6,926 bases of DNA from contig JANTGW010000057.1 of NCBI GenBank assembly GCA_024762705.1, positions 1-6,926 on the forward strand, written 5' to 3'. Origin of the DNA: Sulfurimonas sp. GTDB lineage: Bacteria > Campylobacterota > Campylobacteria > Campylobacterales > Sulfurimonadaceae. Positions 6,789 to 6,926 of this stretch are shown one piece after another (the first letter of the stretch is position 1; each line of letters begins with the position of its first letter). Below the pieces are notes generated by a model. It searched no databases and was not told the origin of the DNA. It worked only from the letters and a program-made list of their open reading frames with translations. The position numbers and the translations under genes are program-made.

Positions 6789-6926
6789 TTAACTATTGCA
6801 TAAAAGTGAATACTTATTATCCTGCCTATCTCTTAGAAGTCCCCAGTACTCTCTTTGTTTTGCATTTTCATCCAAATCATATTCGGTATAGATTATCTCT
6901 TCTTTATCACGAGAAGCTTCCGATAT
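6789..6926 (-). CDS. aguB: C-terminal end of a carbon-nitrogen hydrolase, probably N-carbamoylputrescine amidase
   Basis: Only the last 45 residues and the TAA stop lie in the window; the frame is open to the right edge. The peptide reads ISEASRDKEEIIYTEYDLDE, then NAKQREYWGLLRDRQDNKYS and LLCNS. The 'xxEWGxxRDRxPxxY' ending with an upstream 'EIIxxExDLDE' strand is the characteristic C-terminus of the AguB branch of the nitrilase superfamily, which hydrolyses N-carbamoylputrescine to putrescine, CO2 and ammonia in the agmatine route to polyamines. Here the usual RDRRP reads RDRQD. The catalytic Glu-Lys-Cys triad is outside the window, so the call rests on the tail alone; another amidase of the same superfamily is possible. 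The gene ends 57 bases before the chemoreceptor on the same strand, so read-through into the chemotaxis genes is possible. Confidence 0.8.
   Translation of the reverse strand: MSEASRDKEEIIYTEYDLDENAKQREYWGLLRDRQDNKYSLLCNS

Noticed and set aside
6732..6926. Functional link between the polyamine gene and the chemoreceptor (putrescine sensing).
   Set aside because: Adjacency alone is weak, the receptor has its own promoter candidate, and no polyamine-binding signature can be read from the sequence.

Overview
The window looks like core chromosome of a Campylobacterota (epsilonproteobacterial) genome, probably a free-living Sulfurimonas-like lineage. The phylum call rests on AT-rich DNA, a menaquinone prenyltransferase (MqnP/UbiA) close to miaA, a CheB that has only the methylesterase domain followed directly by CheR (as I recall for Campylobacter jejuni), and very dense gene packing with overlapping starts and stops. 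The genus is inference only.

Layout. (1) Positions 1-1667, minus strand: a three-gene run of mqnP, then a conserved protein with an atypical PilZ-like look, then a membrane-anchored coiled-coil protein cut by the window start. The genes are joined by 4-base ATGA and 3-base GTGA overlaps. (2) Positions 1668-1822: the only sizeable intergenic gap up to 6731, an AT-rich divergent promoter region. (3) Positions 1823-3348, plus strand: a predicted lipoprotein with a long charged coiled coil and a second membrane helix, joined by an ATGA overlap to miaA (tRNA A37 dimethylallyltransferase). (4) Positions 3345-6731, minus strand: a chemotaxis operon of a dCache-type chemoreceptor, cheB (methylesterase domain only, TTG start inside the receptor's 3' end) and cheR. 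The cheR stop overlaps the convergent miaA stop in a shared TTAA. (5) Positions 6732-6788: a short intergenic gap with the receptor's promoter, an inverted repeat and a good ribosome binding site. (6) Positions 6789-6926, minus strand: the last 45 codons of a carbon-nitrogen hydrolase, best read as N-carbamoylputrescine amidase (AguB).

How the genes work together. The receptor, CheB and CheR form a self-contained unit: a periplasmic sensor plus the two enzymes that remove and add methyl groups on receptor glutamates. The receptor has no C-terminal tethering pentapeptide, and CheR has a short beta-subdomain loop, so the pair fits pentapeptide-independent methylation. MqnP prenylates the futalosine-pathway naphthoate on the way to menaquinone. 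MiaA and AguB are housekeeping functions. I see no mobile element, CRISPR array, RNA gene or defence system. Most of the window is ordinary; the points worth a second look are the two uncharacterised membrane/coiled-coil proteins, the PilZ-like protein tied to mqnP, the short CheR tail and the unusual cheB start.
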